From positions 124,001 to 188,000 of the forward strand of contig NZ_FOKW01000008.1 in assembly GCF_900112205.1 (NCBI RefSeq): DNA of 64,000 nucleotides. The letters are read 5' to 3'. The stretch comes from Natronobacterium haloterrestre (lineage in GTDB: Archaea; Halobacteriota; Halobacteria; Halobacteriales; Natrialbaceae). The notes beneath the pieces were generated by a model, which was not told where the DNA came from, searched no databases, and worked only from the letters and a program-made list of their open reading frames with translations. This document shows, one piece after another, positions 7,310 through 17,963 of the stretch; the stretch's first letter is position 1, and each line of letters begins with the position of its first letter. Both the position numbers and the translations under genes were made by a program.

Positions 7310-9409
7310 ATGAAACTTCACAGCGCCCTGAACGACGTCAAACGGTCGCGGGGCGACCCTCGTCGGTTTCCCGGCGAGCGACGGTCGACGTCGGGGCTGT
7401 TCTCGGGGCTCGACGATCGACTCGTCCACGTCGCCCCCGACGGGTCGGTCAGGGACTACTCCTATCCCGTCTCGGGGCTCGTCGGCATCGAGAAGTCCCG
7501 GTTCGGGGTCGAACTGGGTAACGGCACCCACTGGCTCGAGGGTGGCCAACAGCGCTACGTCGGCGATACCGCGGTCGTCGAAACCGTCCACCGGATCGAT
7601 TCCGAACCCAAATCGGACCCGGTCACGCTCGTCCAGCACGACGTGACCGTCGGCCGACTACATCTCACGCACTTCGAACTCGAGGGTACCGACGGGACGG
7701 ACAGCCCGTCGGAGCCGTCGATCCACGCGTGTCTCGGCTTCGCCCCCGAGGGCCGGGTCGGCCGGACCGGACAGCTCCGACACGAGGACGTCGTCGAGAT
7801 CTATCACGACCGCGAACGCGATTTCGTCGCCGCCTCCTCGCCGCTCGAGGTCACGGGGCAGGTGCCGCCGAACTTCGAGGAACTGCTCGACGAAGAGCCG
7901 GTCGAGCTTCCCCGTCCGGACGCCGCCGGCCGATACGAGGAGACCTCCCTCAGCCCGATCGGGATGCTCGAGGTCACGCTGACCGGCGACGACCCGAGCG
8001 CGACGATCGCGACGCTCCTCGCGGACGCCTCCGACGGCGACCGGCTCGAGGCCCTCGAACGGGTCCGGGCCGGCGTCGCCGACCATCCCGACCGCGAGAC
8101 GATCCTCGAGGTCGGCCGGACGCAGGCGCAGGGACTTCTGGGCGCTGGTGACTCCTCGAGCACGGTCGGAAACGGGACGATCGACGACGCGGTCGACGAC
8201 CTGCGAACCCTCGCTCTCCTGCGGGGCTCGAACGGGTCCCGGATGGCCGGCCCCGAGTTCGACCCCTTCTTCAGGTATTCCGGCGGTTACGGCTACACCT
8301 GGTTCCGCGACGACGCCGAAATCGCGTCGTTCCTCCTCGCAGCCGACCGACGTGCCGACCTCGGTCTGGAGGAGTGGCACCGTCGAAGCGCCCGGTTCTA
8401 CGTCGAGACACAACTCGAGGACGGCACCTGGCCCCACCGCGTCTGGCCCCACAACGGCGAGATCGCTCCCGGCTGGGCCAACGGCCGCCTCGAGCAGGGG
8501 TCGGCGGGCGTCGACTACCAGGCCGACCAGACGGCGAGCGTCGCGACCTATCTCGCCACGTACCTCCGGGTCGTCGACGACGAGGACGAGGACGTCCGGG
8601 CTGCGCTCGTCTCGGCCCTCGACGGCCTCGACGACACCCTCGAGGACGACGGGCTCCCCGAGCGCGTCCAGAACGCCTGGGAGAACATGACCGGGCGCTT
8701 TACTCACACTGCCGCGACCTACCTCGAGGCCTACGCCGCGATCGCTCGCGCGCCACTCGCCGACGAGTACCGCGAGCGAGCACTCGAGGGTGCTCGCGAG
8801 GTCTACGAGGGGATCGACGCGCTATGGGTTCCCGAACGGGAGTGCTACGGCCTGCGTCTCGACGACGGCGACCTCGACGACCGCCTCGATGGGAGCACCT
8901 TCGCGCTGGCCGGGGCCCACGCCGAGTACGACGCCGTCGCGGGCCTCGCCGTCGACGGCGATCGGCTCGCGCGGCTCCGCTCCCACCTCGAGACGACGAT
9001 CGACGGCCTCTACCGGGACCCCGATGGACCGATCGAGGGGCTCGCGCGGTTCGAGGACGACCCCTGGCGGGTCAGCGACCAGGGCGAGCCGAAGATCTGG
9101 ACGGTGACGACCGCGTGGGGTTCCCACGCAGCGGCCGAGTTGAGCGCCCTGCTGGCCGCCGCCGACGGCGACGCGGCCGCCGAGTTCGACGAGCGCGCGC
9201 GGGACCTGCTCGCGCTGGTCGAGCCGGGCGGACAGCTCCGGCGCGACGGCGAGTACTTGCCCGAACAGCTGTTCGACGACGGGACGGCCGACAGCGCGAC
9301 GCCGCTTGGCTGGCCACACGCGCTTCGGCTGGCGACGGCGACCGCGCTCGCTGAGGCGGATGCGTCCGGCGTAGACGTTTCCGCGGACGGACCGACGGCG
9401 CAGGACTGA
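7310..9409 (+). CDS. Glycoside hydrolase family 15 protein (glucoamylase type)
   Basis: The protein starts MKLHSALNDVKRSRGD; an upstream in-frame Met at 7286 is rejected because a TATA-like AAATTTTAG lies about 28-34 bases before 7310. It has 699 residues with an N-terminal beta-sandwich (about residues 1-260) and an alpha/alpha barrel containing YSGGYGYTWFRDDAE and LEDGTWPHRVWPHNGE, which carry the substrate-binding and acid/base regions of GH15 glucoamylases. No export signal is seen. It likely hydrolyses maltodextrins or isomalto-oligosaccharides in the cytoplasm. It is divergent from trmB. Confidence 0.88.
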   Translation: MKLHSALNDVKRSRGDPRRFPGERRSTSGLFSGLDDRLVHVAPDGSVRDYSYPVSGLVGIEKSRFGVELGNGTHWLEGGQQRYVGDTAVVETVHRIDSEPKSDPVTLVQHDVTVGRLHLTHFELEGTDGTDSPSEPSIHACLGFAPEGRVGRTGQLRHEDVVEIYHDRERDFVAASSPLEVTGQVPPNFEELLDEEPVELPRPDAAGRYEETSLSPIGMLEVTLTGDDPSATIATLLADASDGDRLEALERVRAGVADHPDRETILEVGRTQAQGLLGAGDSSSTVGNGTIDDAVDDLRTLALLRGSNGSRMAGPEFDPFFRYSGGYGYTWFRDDAEIASFLLAADRRADLGLEEWHRRSARFYVETQLEDGTWPHRVWPHNGEIAPGWANGRLEQGSAGVDYQADQTASVATYLATYLRVVDDEDEDVRAALVSALDGLDDTLEDDGLPERVQNAWENMTGRFTHTAATYLEAYAAIARAPLADEYRERALEGAREVYEGIDALWVPERECYGLRLDDGDLDDRLDGSTFALAGAHAEYDAVAGLAVDGDRLARLRSHLETTIDGLYRDPDGPIEGLARFEDDPWRVSDQGEPKIWTVTTAWGSHAAAELSALLAAADGDAAAEFDERARDLLALVEPGGQLRRDGEYLPEQLFDDGTADSATPLGWPHALRLATATALAEADASGVDVSADGPTAQD

Positions 9410-9480
9410 CGGGCGCTCCTCGTCCGTCGAACGCGACGGGGAATCCGCGAACGATTTTCGTATTCTCTACGACGATCGTC

Positions 9481-9588
9481 GTGCTTCTTATTGATACAAT
9501 ACTGACAAGAAATACTAACTATGAAAATATATTTTATCTGTCTTATAGCGTAATATTAAATACGTGCCGTGGTGGCGATTGTCACGCA
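9481..9588 (+). promoter_or_regulatory. AT-rich promoter region of the subtilase gene
   Basis: About 90 bases of strongly AT-rich sequence stand out in a GC-rich genome. TAATATTAAA at 9551-9560 is a good TATA element centred about 32 bases before the ATG at 9589. An open frame runs through the region from 9481, but its composition is non-coding. Confidence 0.6.
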
Positions 9589-10887
9589 ATGCAACTCGAT
9601 AGGCGGTCAGCACTCAAGGGTATCGGCGCAGCAGGGGCGACGTTGTTCGTTACCGGCGTCGCATCGGCGAACGACGGTCGGGCACGCTACATCGCACGAA
9701 CGGCGGAGCAGGCCGACGTGGAATCGGCCGGATTCGACGTTCTGAACGTACTCGCTGGCGGCGAGGTTCTGCTGGTAACCGGCCCGGAAGACGCAGTAGA
9801 CGACCTCGAAGCCGTCGACGGGGTCACCGCTGCCGTCCGGGATCTCGAACTCGAGATCGAACCCGTTATCGAAGACGAACACGACGAGGTTCCGGACGAC
9901 CCCGACGACGTCTACGACGAACTGCTCTGGGACAAGCAGGTTCAGGACGTACGCGAGGCACAGGCGCACGCGACGGGCGAGGAGACCACGGTGGCGATCA
10001 TCGACACGGGAGTCGACGAGACCCACCCCGATCTCTCGAACCTCGACGTGGACGCAAGCGCCGCTATCGTCGACGGCGAGGTCGCACCTCACGAGGGCGA
10101 CCCCTACGGCCACGGGACGCACGTCGCGGGGACGGCCGCTGCGACGGGTGACGAACTCATGACGGGGACAGCTCCCGACGCAACACTCGTCTCTATAGAC
10201 GTGCTGGGGTATGGGACGAGCACGTTCGGGGACATCATGGTCGGAATGGAGTACGCCGCCGCCGTCGGCGCGGACGCCGCCAACATCAGTCTCGGCTTCA
10301 TGGTGGCTCCGGAGGACTTCAGCGAGTTCGACACCAACGTCGGGGTCTACCGACGGCTGTTCGAACCGGTTTCGAACTACGGACAACGCGAGGGGACGCT
10401 GTACGTCGGGTCGGCCGGCAACGACGAGACCGACCTGCAGGACGGCTGGCTCCGGCTCTGGAACGGCCTGTCCGGGGTTATCGGCGTCAGCGCCACCGGG
10501 CCGAACGAGGAACTCACCTTCTACTCGAACTGGGGGCGCAACGACGTGGACGTCGGCGCGCCCGGCGGTGGCTACGAGACGCTGGAAAAAACACTCGATC
10601 CGGAGGCCGATGTCGAGTGGCCCTACCCACTCAACCTCGTGTTCTCGACCTACTCGACGCAAGCGGAGGAGGACCCCGCTCCCTACAATTGGCTGGCGGG
10701 AACGTCGATGGCGGCCCCACAGGTCACCGGGCTCGCCGCTCTCGCACGCGAACTCGACGAGGACGCGAATCCCCAACAGGTACTCGAGGCGATCCGGAAA
10801 GGGGCGGAGGTCGCGGACGACCGCGGCGACTCCTACCTCGGCGCAGGTCGGGTCAACGCGCTGAATACCGTCGAACGAATCGAGTAG
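9589..10887 (+). CDS. Secreted subtilisin-family serine protease (halolysin-like, S8)
   Basis: The 432-residue preproprotein begins with a Tat signal (LDRRSALKGIGAAGATLF, cleavage near ANA/ASA around residue 27). A propeptide-like region follows, then the S8 catalytic domain with Asp139 (AIIDTGVD), His175 (YGHGTHVAG), oxyanion Asn278 (GSAGND) and Ser373 (GTSMAAPQ). It likely degrades proteins outside the cell. It lacks the C-terminal extension found in halolysin R4-type enzymes. The start is fixed by the Tat motif and TATA position; 36 upstream in-frame codons are not credible. It converges on the GH13 gene. Confidence 0.9.
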   Translation: MQLDRRSALKGIGAAGATLFVTGVASANDGRARYIARTAEQADVESAGFDVLNVLAGGEVLLVTGPEDAVDDLEAVDGVTAAVRDLELEIEPVIEDEHDEVPDDPDDVYDELLWDKQVQDVREAQAHATGEETTVAIIDTGVDETHPDLSNLDVDASAAIVDGEVAPHEGDPYGHGTHVAGTAAATGDELMTGTAPDATLVSIDVLGYGTSTFGDIMVGMEYAAAVGADAANISLGFMVAPEDFSEFDTNVGVYRRLFEPVSNYGQREGTLYVGSAGNDETDLQDGWLRLWNGLSGVIGVSATGPNEELTFYSNWGRNDVDVGAPGGGYETLEKTLDPEADVEWPYPLNLVFSTYSTQAEEDPAPYNWLAGTSMAAPQVTGLAALARELDEDANPQQVLEAIRKGAEVADDRGDSYLGAGRVNALNTVERIE

Positions 10888-10984
10888 CGGGCCACAGACA
10901 AACCCTCCGTGGCCGCCCCAATGACGCCGATTTCACGGTTATTCGGGCGTAGCTGTACTCGAAAACGGTTCGCTGTACTCCGTC

Positions 10985-13123
10985 CTACGTATCCGACCGA
11001 ACCGGGACGACTGCAGCGTCTTCGACCTCGAGCACGGTGCCGCCGTCAACGCGCTCGAGGTCGCGTTCCTCGCCCGTCACGAGATCCGTCGTCTCGAGGT
11101 CGCGTTCGACTCGGACGCGTTCCGGATCGGAGCCGAAGTTCAGGACGACGGCGACCGCCTCGTCCGTACTCTCTCGAGTATAGGCGACGACCGGATCGGC
11201 GTCCGCGTCGTATTCGAGGTCGGCGAGGTCGCCCCGCGAGAGCGCCTCGGAGCCGTGGCGCGCGGCGACCAGCCGGCGGTGGAACGTCGTCGCCTCGCCG
11301 TCGCCCTCCCAGGGCATCAACTGGCGGTACTCCGTCGCGCCCCGTTCCTGCCCGTAGTAGACCATCGGCACGCCCGGCATCGTGAGGACGGCCGTCACCG
11401 CCGCCCGCTGGGCCTCGGGGCCACACTCCTCGAGGTAGCGCGTCTCGTCGTGGTTCTCGACGTAGCGCATGTGTAGCGACCACTCGGGGAACCCTTCCCG
11501 GCGCGGTGCTCGCGCGGCCTCGAGGAGGGCGTCGGCGGGCCGTTCGCCGTTGCCGACGTCCCGCAGCGCGTAGTACAGCGTCGTATCGTAGTGGACGTCG
11601 AACTCGGACTCGGCGTACTCGGGTTCGCGCGGAACGGTCTCGTCCAGCAGCAGTACCTCCGAGTCGTGGGACTTGACCCGCTCGTAGATCTCCTTCCAGA
11701 AGCCGTGGGGGACGCCCCAGGCGACGTCACAGCGGAAGCCGTCGACGACGTCGACCCACTCGTCGACGACCTCGAGGAAGAACGACCGAACGGCAAGCGA
11801 ATCGTAGTTGACGTTCGGAATCCCGCGCCAGTTGAAGTAGTACTGGGCGACCTCCGTCTCGCCGTCGGGCGTCGTGCGTGCGGGCGGCGCGTAGTCCTCG
11901 CGGGGGTTCTCGGCCCCGATTTCTGCCGCGAGCTCGTCCGGCTCGACCCCGGTCTCCGCGAGGTCCTCCCAGACGTACCAGTCCTCGTACTCGGAGACAC
12001 AGGCCGCGCTCATGTCGAAGGCGGCGTGCTCGCGCGCGGTATGGTTGATCACGAGGTCGAAGACCACCCGGATGTCGCTCTCGTGGCAGCGATCGACGAA
12101 CGACTCGAACTCCTCGCGCGTCCCGAGATCCGAGGCCGTATCGAAGTAGTCGGTGATGTGGTAGCCGTGTTTCGTCGGGCTCTCGAGGACCGGCGTCAGC
12201 CACAGGCAGTCGACGCCCAGCGACTCGAGGTACGGCACGCGGCGCTCGAGGGATTCGAACGTCGCCTCGTCGGTGAACGAGCGGACGAAGATCTCGTAGA
12301 CGACGGCGTCGCGGGCCCATTCCGGCGGGTCGTTGCGGCGCTCGACGCGTCCGTCCGGGTAGACGATCACGCAGTCGGCGACGCTGTGGCGCTCCCCGAC
12401 GGCGACCGCGTGGATCCGAACGGGTTCCTCGAGGTCGGCGACCGGAACGCGGGCCCGGCCGCCGTCGACCTCGAGGTCCGCGTCGGTCAGTTCGTCGCGG
12501 TCGTCGACGTAGAACTCGACGGCGAGTTCGTCCGCGTCGTACTCGCTGTCGGTGCCCGGCGTCGCCTCGGCCGTGACCGTCGTCGCTTCGGCGTCGCCGT
12601 CGGCCTCGTCCGGCCCGTCGAGGAAAACGCGGGGCTTGCCGGGACCCGGGACCGTCACCTCTCCCCAGACCGCGTTCTCGAAGTCGTCGCCCGGAACGTA
12701 GCCGTACCGGTGGGTGCCCGGTTCGGCGTCGATCTCGTACCGATAGGTACCGCCCTCGAGCGTCGGGTGCTCCCGGTCGAAGAGGTGTTCGTTGAACGGC
12801 CCCATGATCGACACCTCCTCGGGGTCGTGATCGGGGAGTCGATCCCGCTCGAGGTCAAAGCTCGTCGACCGGCGGACGTCAGGGAACGCGCGAATGCGCT
12901 GTTCGTACCGTCCCTCGGGGGTCTCGAGTTCGAACCGGTAGGTCCCGGGTGCGTCCGGCTCGAGATGCCACACCGGATCGTCCGGTACGGAGAGGGCGCT
13001 GTCGGCAGGTGACTCGAGGATCGACCACTCGTAGCTCGCCTCGCGCTCGGGATCCGGATCCCGGGGAGCGAGTTCGACCGATTCGCCGACGGCACAGAAA
13101 CGCGGCGGGCCCGGCTGGTGCAT
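10985..13123 (-). CDS. GH13 alpha-amylase-family enzyme (cyclomaltodextrinase/neopullulanase-like)
   Basis: The 712-residue protein has about 270 N-terminal residues of beta-sandwich modules, then a GH13 barrel starting at DAVVYEIFVRSF. Conserved regions are VVFDLVINHT, the nucleophile Asp in GFRCDVAWG, the acid/base Glu in LLLDETVP and the transition-state Asp in VENHDETRY. A C-terminal beta domain follows. It probably hydrolyses maltodextrins or cyclodextrins inside the cell since no signal is visible. It lies 72 bases downstream of the ABC ATPase on the same strand, with its own ATTTATC-type promoter element about 27 bases before the ATG. Confidence 0.9.
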   Translation of the reverse strand: MHQPGPPRFCAVGESVELAPRDPDPEREASYEWSILESPADSALSVPDDPVWHLEPDAPGTYRFELETPEGRYEQRIRAFPDVRRSTSFDLERDRLPDHDPEEVSIMGPFNEHLFDREHPTLEGGTYRYEIDAEPGTHRYGYVPGDDFENAVWGEVTVPGPGKPRVFLDGPDEADGDAEATTVTAEATPGTDSEYDADELAVEFYVDDRDELTDADLEVDGGRARVPVADLEEPVRIHAVAVGERHSVADCVIVYPDGRVERRNDPPEWARDAVVYEIFVRSFTDEATFESLERRVPYLESLGVDCLWLTPVLESPTKHGYHITDYFDTASDLGTREEFESFVDRCHESDIRVVFDLVINHTAREHAAFDMSAACVSEYEDWYVWEDLAETGVEPDELAAEIGAENPREDYAPPARTTPDGETEVAQYYFNWRGIPNVNYDSLAVRSFFLEVVDEWVDVVDGFRCDVAWGVPHGFWKEIYERVKSHDSEVLLLDETVPREPEYAESEFDVHYDTTLYYALRDVGNGERPADALLEAARAPRREGFPEWSLHMRYVENHDETRYLEECGPEAQRAAVTAVLTMPGVPMVYYGQERGATEYRQLMPWEGDGEATTFHRRLVAARHGSEALSRGDLADLEYDADADPVVAYTRESTDEAVAVVLNFGSDPERVRVERDLETTDLVTGEERDLERVDGGTVLEVEDAAVVPVRSDT

Positions 13124-13195
13124 ACGGATGCGAACGAGCGGGGCCGATTTATCGTTTATGGACGAAGAATTATTACACCATGATTTTTGACCGCG

Positions 13196-14329
<1,134 letters not shown>

Positions 14330-14531
14330 TTGCCAGGAGTTAGTCCCGATAATATAAAGTCTTTCCCAAAATTGGCAATCTAAGATGTAATATTTCACCA
14401 CGCATTTCTCGAAATTCGCTCCGCTCCGATTTTCCCCCGATCTAACTCCTCTCGAGGCGACACAGCGGACGGCCATCCCGACGCGGACCCTAACGATTAA
14501 ATATATGAAGACATAATTCGTAACTACTTTC
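14330..14531. promoter_or_regulatory. Divergent promoter region of the maltose-type ABC genes
   Basis: The 202-base spacer is AT-rich at both ends. A minus-strand TATA (TTTATATT, 14350-14358) precedes the ATPase gene, and a plus-strand TTAAATATAT (14496-14505) is centred about 31 bases before the binding-protein ATG at 14532. I find no TrmB-consensus site here. Confidence 0.6.
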
Positions 14532-15734
14532 ATGCCAATGCAACGCAGGAAGCTCCTGGCGGGGATCGGTGGGATGGCTACGCTGACCGCAGCGGGCTGT
14601 CTCGGGAACGAAGAGCAAGGGACCACTCTCTGGCACGACTTCACCGAAGGCGAGCAGGACGCGCTCGAAGAACAGGTGGCGACGTTCAACGAGGGCCGCG
14701 AGGACGAACTGAACGTCGAACAGGTGCCCGAGATCGTCGACCAGCTGGACACGGCGATTCCCTCCGGCGAAGGGCCGGAGACGTTCGCCTGGGCCCACGA
14801 CTGGGTCGGTACCTACTACGATCGCGAGTTCATCTACGACGCGTCCGACGACCTCTCGATCGACCTCGACGACACGTTTACCGACGCCGCGGCCGACGCC
14901 GCGCGGTGGGAAGGCGGCGTGTACGGGCTCCCGTACGCCGCCGAGACGACGACGTTGATGTACAACAAGGAACTCGTCGACGAGGCCCCGGAGACCCTCG
15001 ACGAGATGGTCGACATCATGGAGGAGTACCACGATCCGGAGGGCAACATGTACGGCCTCTCCTGTCCGCCGGCGGATCCCTACTTCATCAGCGCGTTCGT
15101 CCAGGCCTTTGGCGGCCGGTTCTTCGACTCCGAAACGGAAGACACCCACATCGACGACGACGAGTTCGTCGAGGGCGTCGAACTGCTCCGGGACCAGATC
15201 TGGCCGTACGTGCCGCAGGACCCGGACTACGACGCCCAGGTTCCGGTCTTCGCCGACGGGAACGCCCCGTTCGCGATCAACGGCCCGTGGGAAGTCGGCG
15301 GCTTCCGCGACGGCGGTATCGACGTCGGCCTCACCTCGATGCCCGACATCGACGGCGGCGACCCCACGCCGTACACCGGCATCCAGCTGTGGTACTTCAC
15401 CACGAACCTCGAGGACGCGCCCGAAGAGGAGGTCGAGACCGCCGTCGAGTGGGCCGAGTGGCACTCGACGAACGAGGACGCGATCCTCTCGAACGCGGAG
15501 AACCACGGCTTCATCCCGGTCCACCGGGACTACACAGACGCCGACGACCTCGGTGAGGACGTCGCTGCCTTCGCCGAGACGGTCAGCATGGGCGTCCAGA
15601 TGCCTGCCCACGAGCGGATGGATCAGGTCTGGAACCCGGTCGAGGCCGGCCTCGAGCAGGTGTTCAACGACCAGTCGACTCCACAGGAAGCGATGGAATC
15701 GGCAGCGGAAGAGATTCGGGGGCGCTGGGAGTAA
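14532..15734 (+). CDS. Sugar ABC transporter substrate-binding lipoprotein (maltose type)
   Basis: The 400-residue protein carries a Tat lipoprotein signal (MQRRKLLAGIGG and lipobox TAAGC, mature Cys near residue 21). It continues with a MalE-like fold: LWHDFTEGE near the N terminus, GLPYAAETTTLMYNKEL for the sugar-site segment and FAINGPWEV. It is expected to bind maltose or maltodextrin at the outer face of the membrane and deliver it to the two permeases that follow within 30 bases. Nearby GH13 and GH15 enzymes fit such a substrate. Met3 is an alternative start. Confidence 0.9.
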   Translation: MPMQRRKLLAGIGGMATLTAAGCLGNEEQGTTLWHDFTEGEQDALEEQVATFNEGREDELNVEQVPEIVDQLDTAIPSGEGPETFAWAHDWVGTYYDREFIYDASDDLSIDLDDTFTDAAADAARWEGGVYGLPYAAETTTLMYNKELVDEAPETLDEMVDIMEEYHDPEGNMYGLSCPPADPYFISAFVQAFGGRFFDSETEDTHIDDDEFVEGVELLRDQIWPYVPQDPDYDAQVPVFADGNAPFAINGPWEVGGFRDGGIDVGLTSMPDIDGGDPTPYTGIQLWYFTTNLEDAPEEEVETAVEWAEWHSTNEDAILSNAENHGFIPVHRDYTDADDLGEDVAAFAETVSMGVQMPAHERMDQVWNPVEAGLEQVFNDQSTPQEAMESAAEEIRGRWE

Positions 15735-15757
15735 CCTCACTACGCCGCTATCCAATC

Positions 15758-16792
15758 ATGTCCACGTCATTCTTCGAGCGCTTTTCACAACGCAGCCAGC
15801 AGCGGCTCCCGGACCGCCTGGAGAACCGCGACTGGCTGGCGTTCTTCCTCGTTGCACCGGGTATCGCCCTGTTCCTGTCGTTCATGCTGTTCCCGATCGC
15901 GTTCCTGATCTATCTCTCCTTTACCGACGCAACCCACACCGGAACCGTCATCGGGGGCGGCGCGAGTCTGATCGGATTCGACAACTACATCTCGCTGTTC
16001 TCCGACGCGCAGTTCTGGAACTCCCTCGGGGTGACCTGGCTGTTCATGGCGGTGAGCGTCACCGCCAAAATCGTCGTCGGGATCGCCATTGCGGTGGTCC
16101 TCACGCACGCTCGCGTCCGCGGGAAACGGTACATGCGCGCGCTGGTGATCGTCCCGCTCGGGTTCCCGGAGATCTTCTCGATCACGGTCTGGCGAGGGCT
16201 GTTCAGCAGCGCCCGGTTCGGACCGTTCAATCAGATCCTCTCGATGTACAACGGGGCCGTAACGGCCGTCGTCGGCGCGATCGACTCGGTGCTGTTCTTC
16301 CTGTCGATCAACGCGCCGGAGTTCCTGCTCGCCGACGTTCCGGTCGCGTGGATGGGCAGTCGCTGGGGCGCCTTCGGCTCCTACGTCACGACCGAAGTCT
16401 GGCTGGCGTACCCGTTCATGGTGATCATCATCGTCAGCGCCCTGCAGGACGTGCCGATGGAACTGCACGACGCGGCGAAAGTCGACGGTGCCGGCTACCT
16501 CCAGCGGTTCAGACACGTCACGCTGCCAGCGATCAAGCGACCGGTGATGTTCGCCTCGATCCTCACCGCGGCGGCCTCGTTCCAGCAGTTCCTGGTCCCG
16601 TGGGTGTTCAACCGCGGGGGCCCCGCGCGGGACAACGAGCTCATCCTCGTCTACGGGTTCCGCGAGGCGATCGAACTCAACGAGTACGGGCTCTCATCGG
16701 CGATCATGGTCACGGCACTCGTGTTCGTCGGCATGTTCATGTGGATCGCGGTGAAGAAAGGCGACCTCGCTGACGGGGTGGGTAACGAATGA
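15758..16792 (+). CDS. Sugar ABC transporter permease (MalF type)
   Basis: The 344-residue protein has six or more hydrophobic membrane spans beginning with WLAFFLVAPGIALFLSF. It carries the permease EAA-like loop with DAAKVDGAGYLQRFRHVTLP near residue 245, which contacts the ATPase. It belongs to the operon with the upstream binding protein, and its stop overlaps the next start by four bases (ATGA). MalF-type rather than MalG-type is inferred from gene order and the SLTD-like FTDATH region. Confidence 0.9.
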   Translation: MSTSFFERFSQRSQQRLPDRLENRDWLAFFLVAPGIALFLSFMLFPIAFLIYLSFTDATHTGTVIGGGASLIGFDNYISLFSDAQFWNSLGVTWLFMAVSVTAKIVVGIAIAVVLTHARVRGKRYMRALVIVPLGFPEIFSITVWRGLFSSARFGPFNQILSMYNGAVTAVVGAIDSVLFFLSINAPEFLLADVPVAWMGSRWGAFGSYVTTEVWLAYPFMVIIIVSALQDVPMELHDAAKVDGAGYLQRFRHVTLPAIKRPVMFASILTAAASFQQFLVPWVFNRGGPARDNELILVYGFREAIELNEYGLSSAIMVTALVFVGMFMWIAVKKGDLADGVGNE

Positions 16793-17706
16793 TCGATACG
16801 GTACGAAAGACCATCGAACAGGTACAGACCGGCCGACGAAGCCTCAGTGACGTCGGCAAGACGATCGCGGGAAGCACCGGCGCCACCTTGCTGGTATTGC
16901 TGTTGATGTTCCCGGTGTACTGGATCGTCACGGCATCGTTCTCGCAAGGCGCGGGCCTGATGAGTTCCGAGGGGCTGTTCGCGGACCCCTCGACGTACAA
17001 CCTCGACGCCTACCGCTGGGTGCTGTTCGAGTCGAACTTCGTCTTCGAGGACGGCGAAGTCGGCAAGCCCGGCGCGCTGTTTAACAGCCTGATCGTCGTC
17101 TTCGTCACCGTCAGCGTCTCGCTGTCGGTCATCATCCCCGGCGCGTACGCGCTCTCGAGGCGGAAGTTCGCGGGCCGTGAGAAGGTCCTCTACGGCTACG
17201 TCCTCTTCACCCAGGTCGGCGCGGGGCTGTCGATCGCGACGCTGGTCGCGCTGTACGCCCTGTTCGTCAACCTCGGGCTGAGCAACAACCTGCTCGTGCT
17301 CGGGCTGTTCTACGCCGCGGGGGCGATCCCGTTCAACACCTGGCTGCTGAAGACGTTCATGGACAACATCCCCGTCTCCTACGAGGAGGCCGCGATCGTC
17401 GACGGCGCGAGCCAGTGGCAGGTCATCCGCGAGGTGATCCTGCCGCTCGCGAAGCCGGGTATCGCCGTCGTGCTCATCTTCACGTTCCTGGCCGGCTGGA
17501 ACGAGTTCATCATCGCACAGACGCTCCTGCAGCCGGAGAACTACACGCTCTCGGTCGAACTGTACGCGCTGGTCGACGACTACGAGACCCCCTGGACCGA
17601 GTTCGCGGCGTTCGCGATCCTGTTCGCGCTGCCCGTCGCGATCATCTACTTCGCGGCACAGAACTACGTCGAGAGCGGACTCTCGTTCGGCGGGATGGAA
17701 GGCTGA
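16789..17706 (+). CDS. Sugar ABC transporter permease (MalG type)
   Basis: The 305-residue permease starts inside the end of the preceding gene (ATGA overlap), indicating translational coupling. Six hydrophobic segments are visible. The EAA loop reads YEEAAIVDGASQWQVIREV near residue 200, and the C-terminal part ENYTLSVELYAL with a downstream gly-rich end is typical of MalG-like subunits. It completes the importer with genes 14532, 15758 and the divergent ATPase. Confidence 0.9.
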   Translation: MIDTVRKTIEQVQTGRRSLSDVGKTIAGSTGATLLVLLLMFPVYWIVTASFSQGAGLMSSEGLFADPSTYNLDAYRWVLFESNFVFEDGEVGKPGALFNSLIVVFVTVSVSLSVIIPGAYALSRRKFAGREKVLYGYVLFTQVGAGLSIATLVALYALFVNLGLSNNLLVLGLFYAAGAIPFNTWLLKTFMDNIPVSYEEAAIVDGASQWQVIREVILPLAKPGIAVVLIFTFLAGWNEFIIAQTLLQPENYTLSVELYALVDDYETPWTEFAAFAILFALPVAIIYFAAQNYVESGLSFGGMEG

Positions 17707-17749
17707 CGGAAACGGAGCGCCCGTTCTTCCGTTCCCGTTCCGGTTCTCG

Positions 17750-17806
17750 TTCTCGCGGCTCCGGCCCGTTCTCGCGGCTCCGGCCCGTTCTCGCGGCTCC
17801 GGCCCG
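17750..17806. repeat. Three tandem 19-bp repeats after the permease gene
   Basis: The unit TTCTCGCGGCTCCGGCCCG occurs three times in perfect tandem between the malG-like stop and the second hairpin cassette. No promoter or RNA is recognisable; it may be slippage-derived sequence. Confidence 0.8.
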
Positions 17807-17872
17807 ATCCGATCTTTTCGAGCCACATCGACTCGACGAACTCGAGTTCCGGTCAGGTCTCGTCGAACAGCG

Positions 17873-17963
17873 CAAATCAAAGATTTGCTGGCTCGACGAA
17901 GCTAGGCTTCGTCGAACACCGTTGAGCAACGCTCAACGTGCTTGACGAGGCTTACGCCTCGTC
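17873..17963. terminator. Cassette of four consecutive short hairpins (copy 2)
   Basis: The same four perfect hairpins as at 2655-2745 recur here: stems at 17873-17887, 17893-17915, 17920-17938 and 17944-17963. The last again carries the gnaD stop codon in its loop. Only two bases differ from copy 1 over the cassette. It again lies between convergent genes, which suggests a bidirectional terminator or 3' stability element. Confidence 0.6.
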
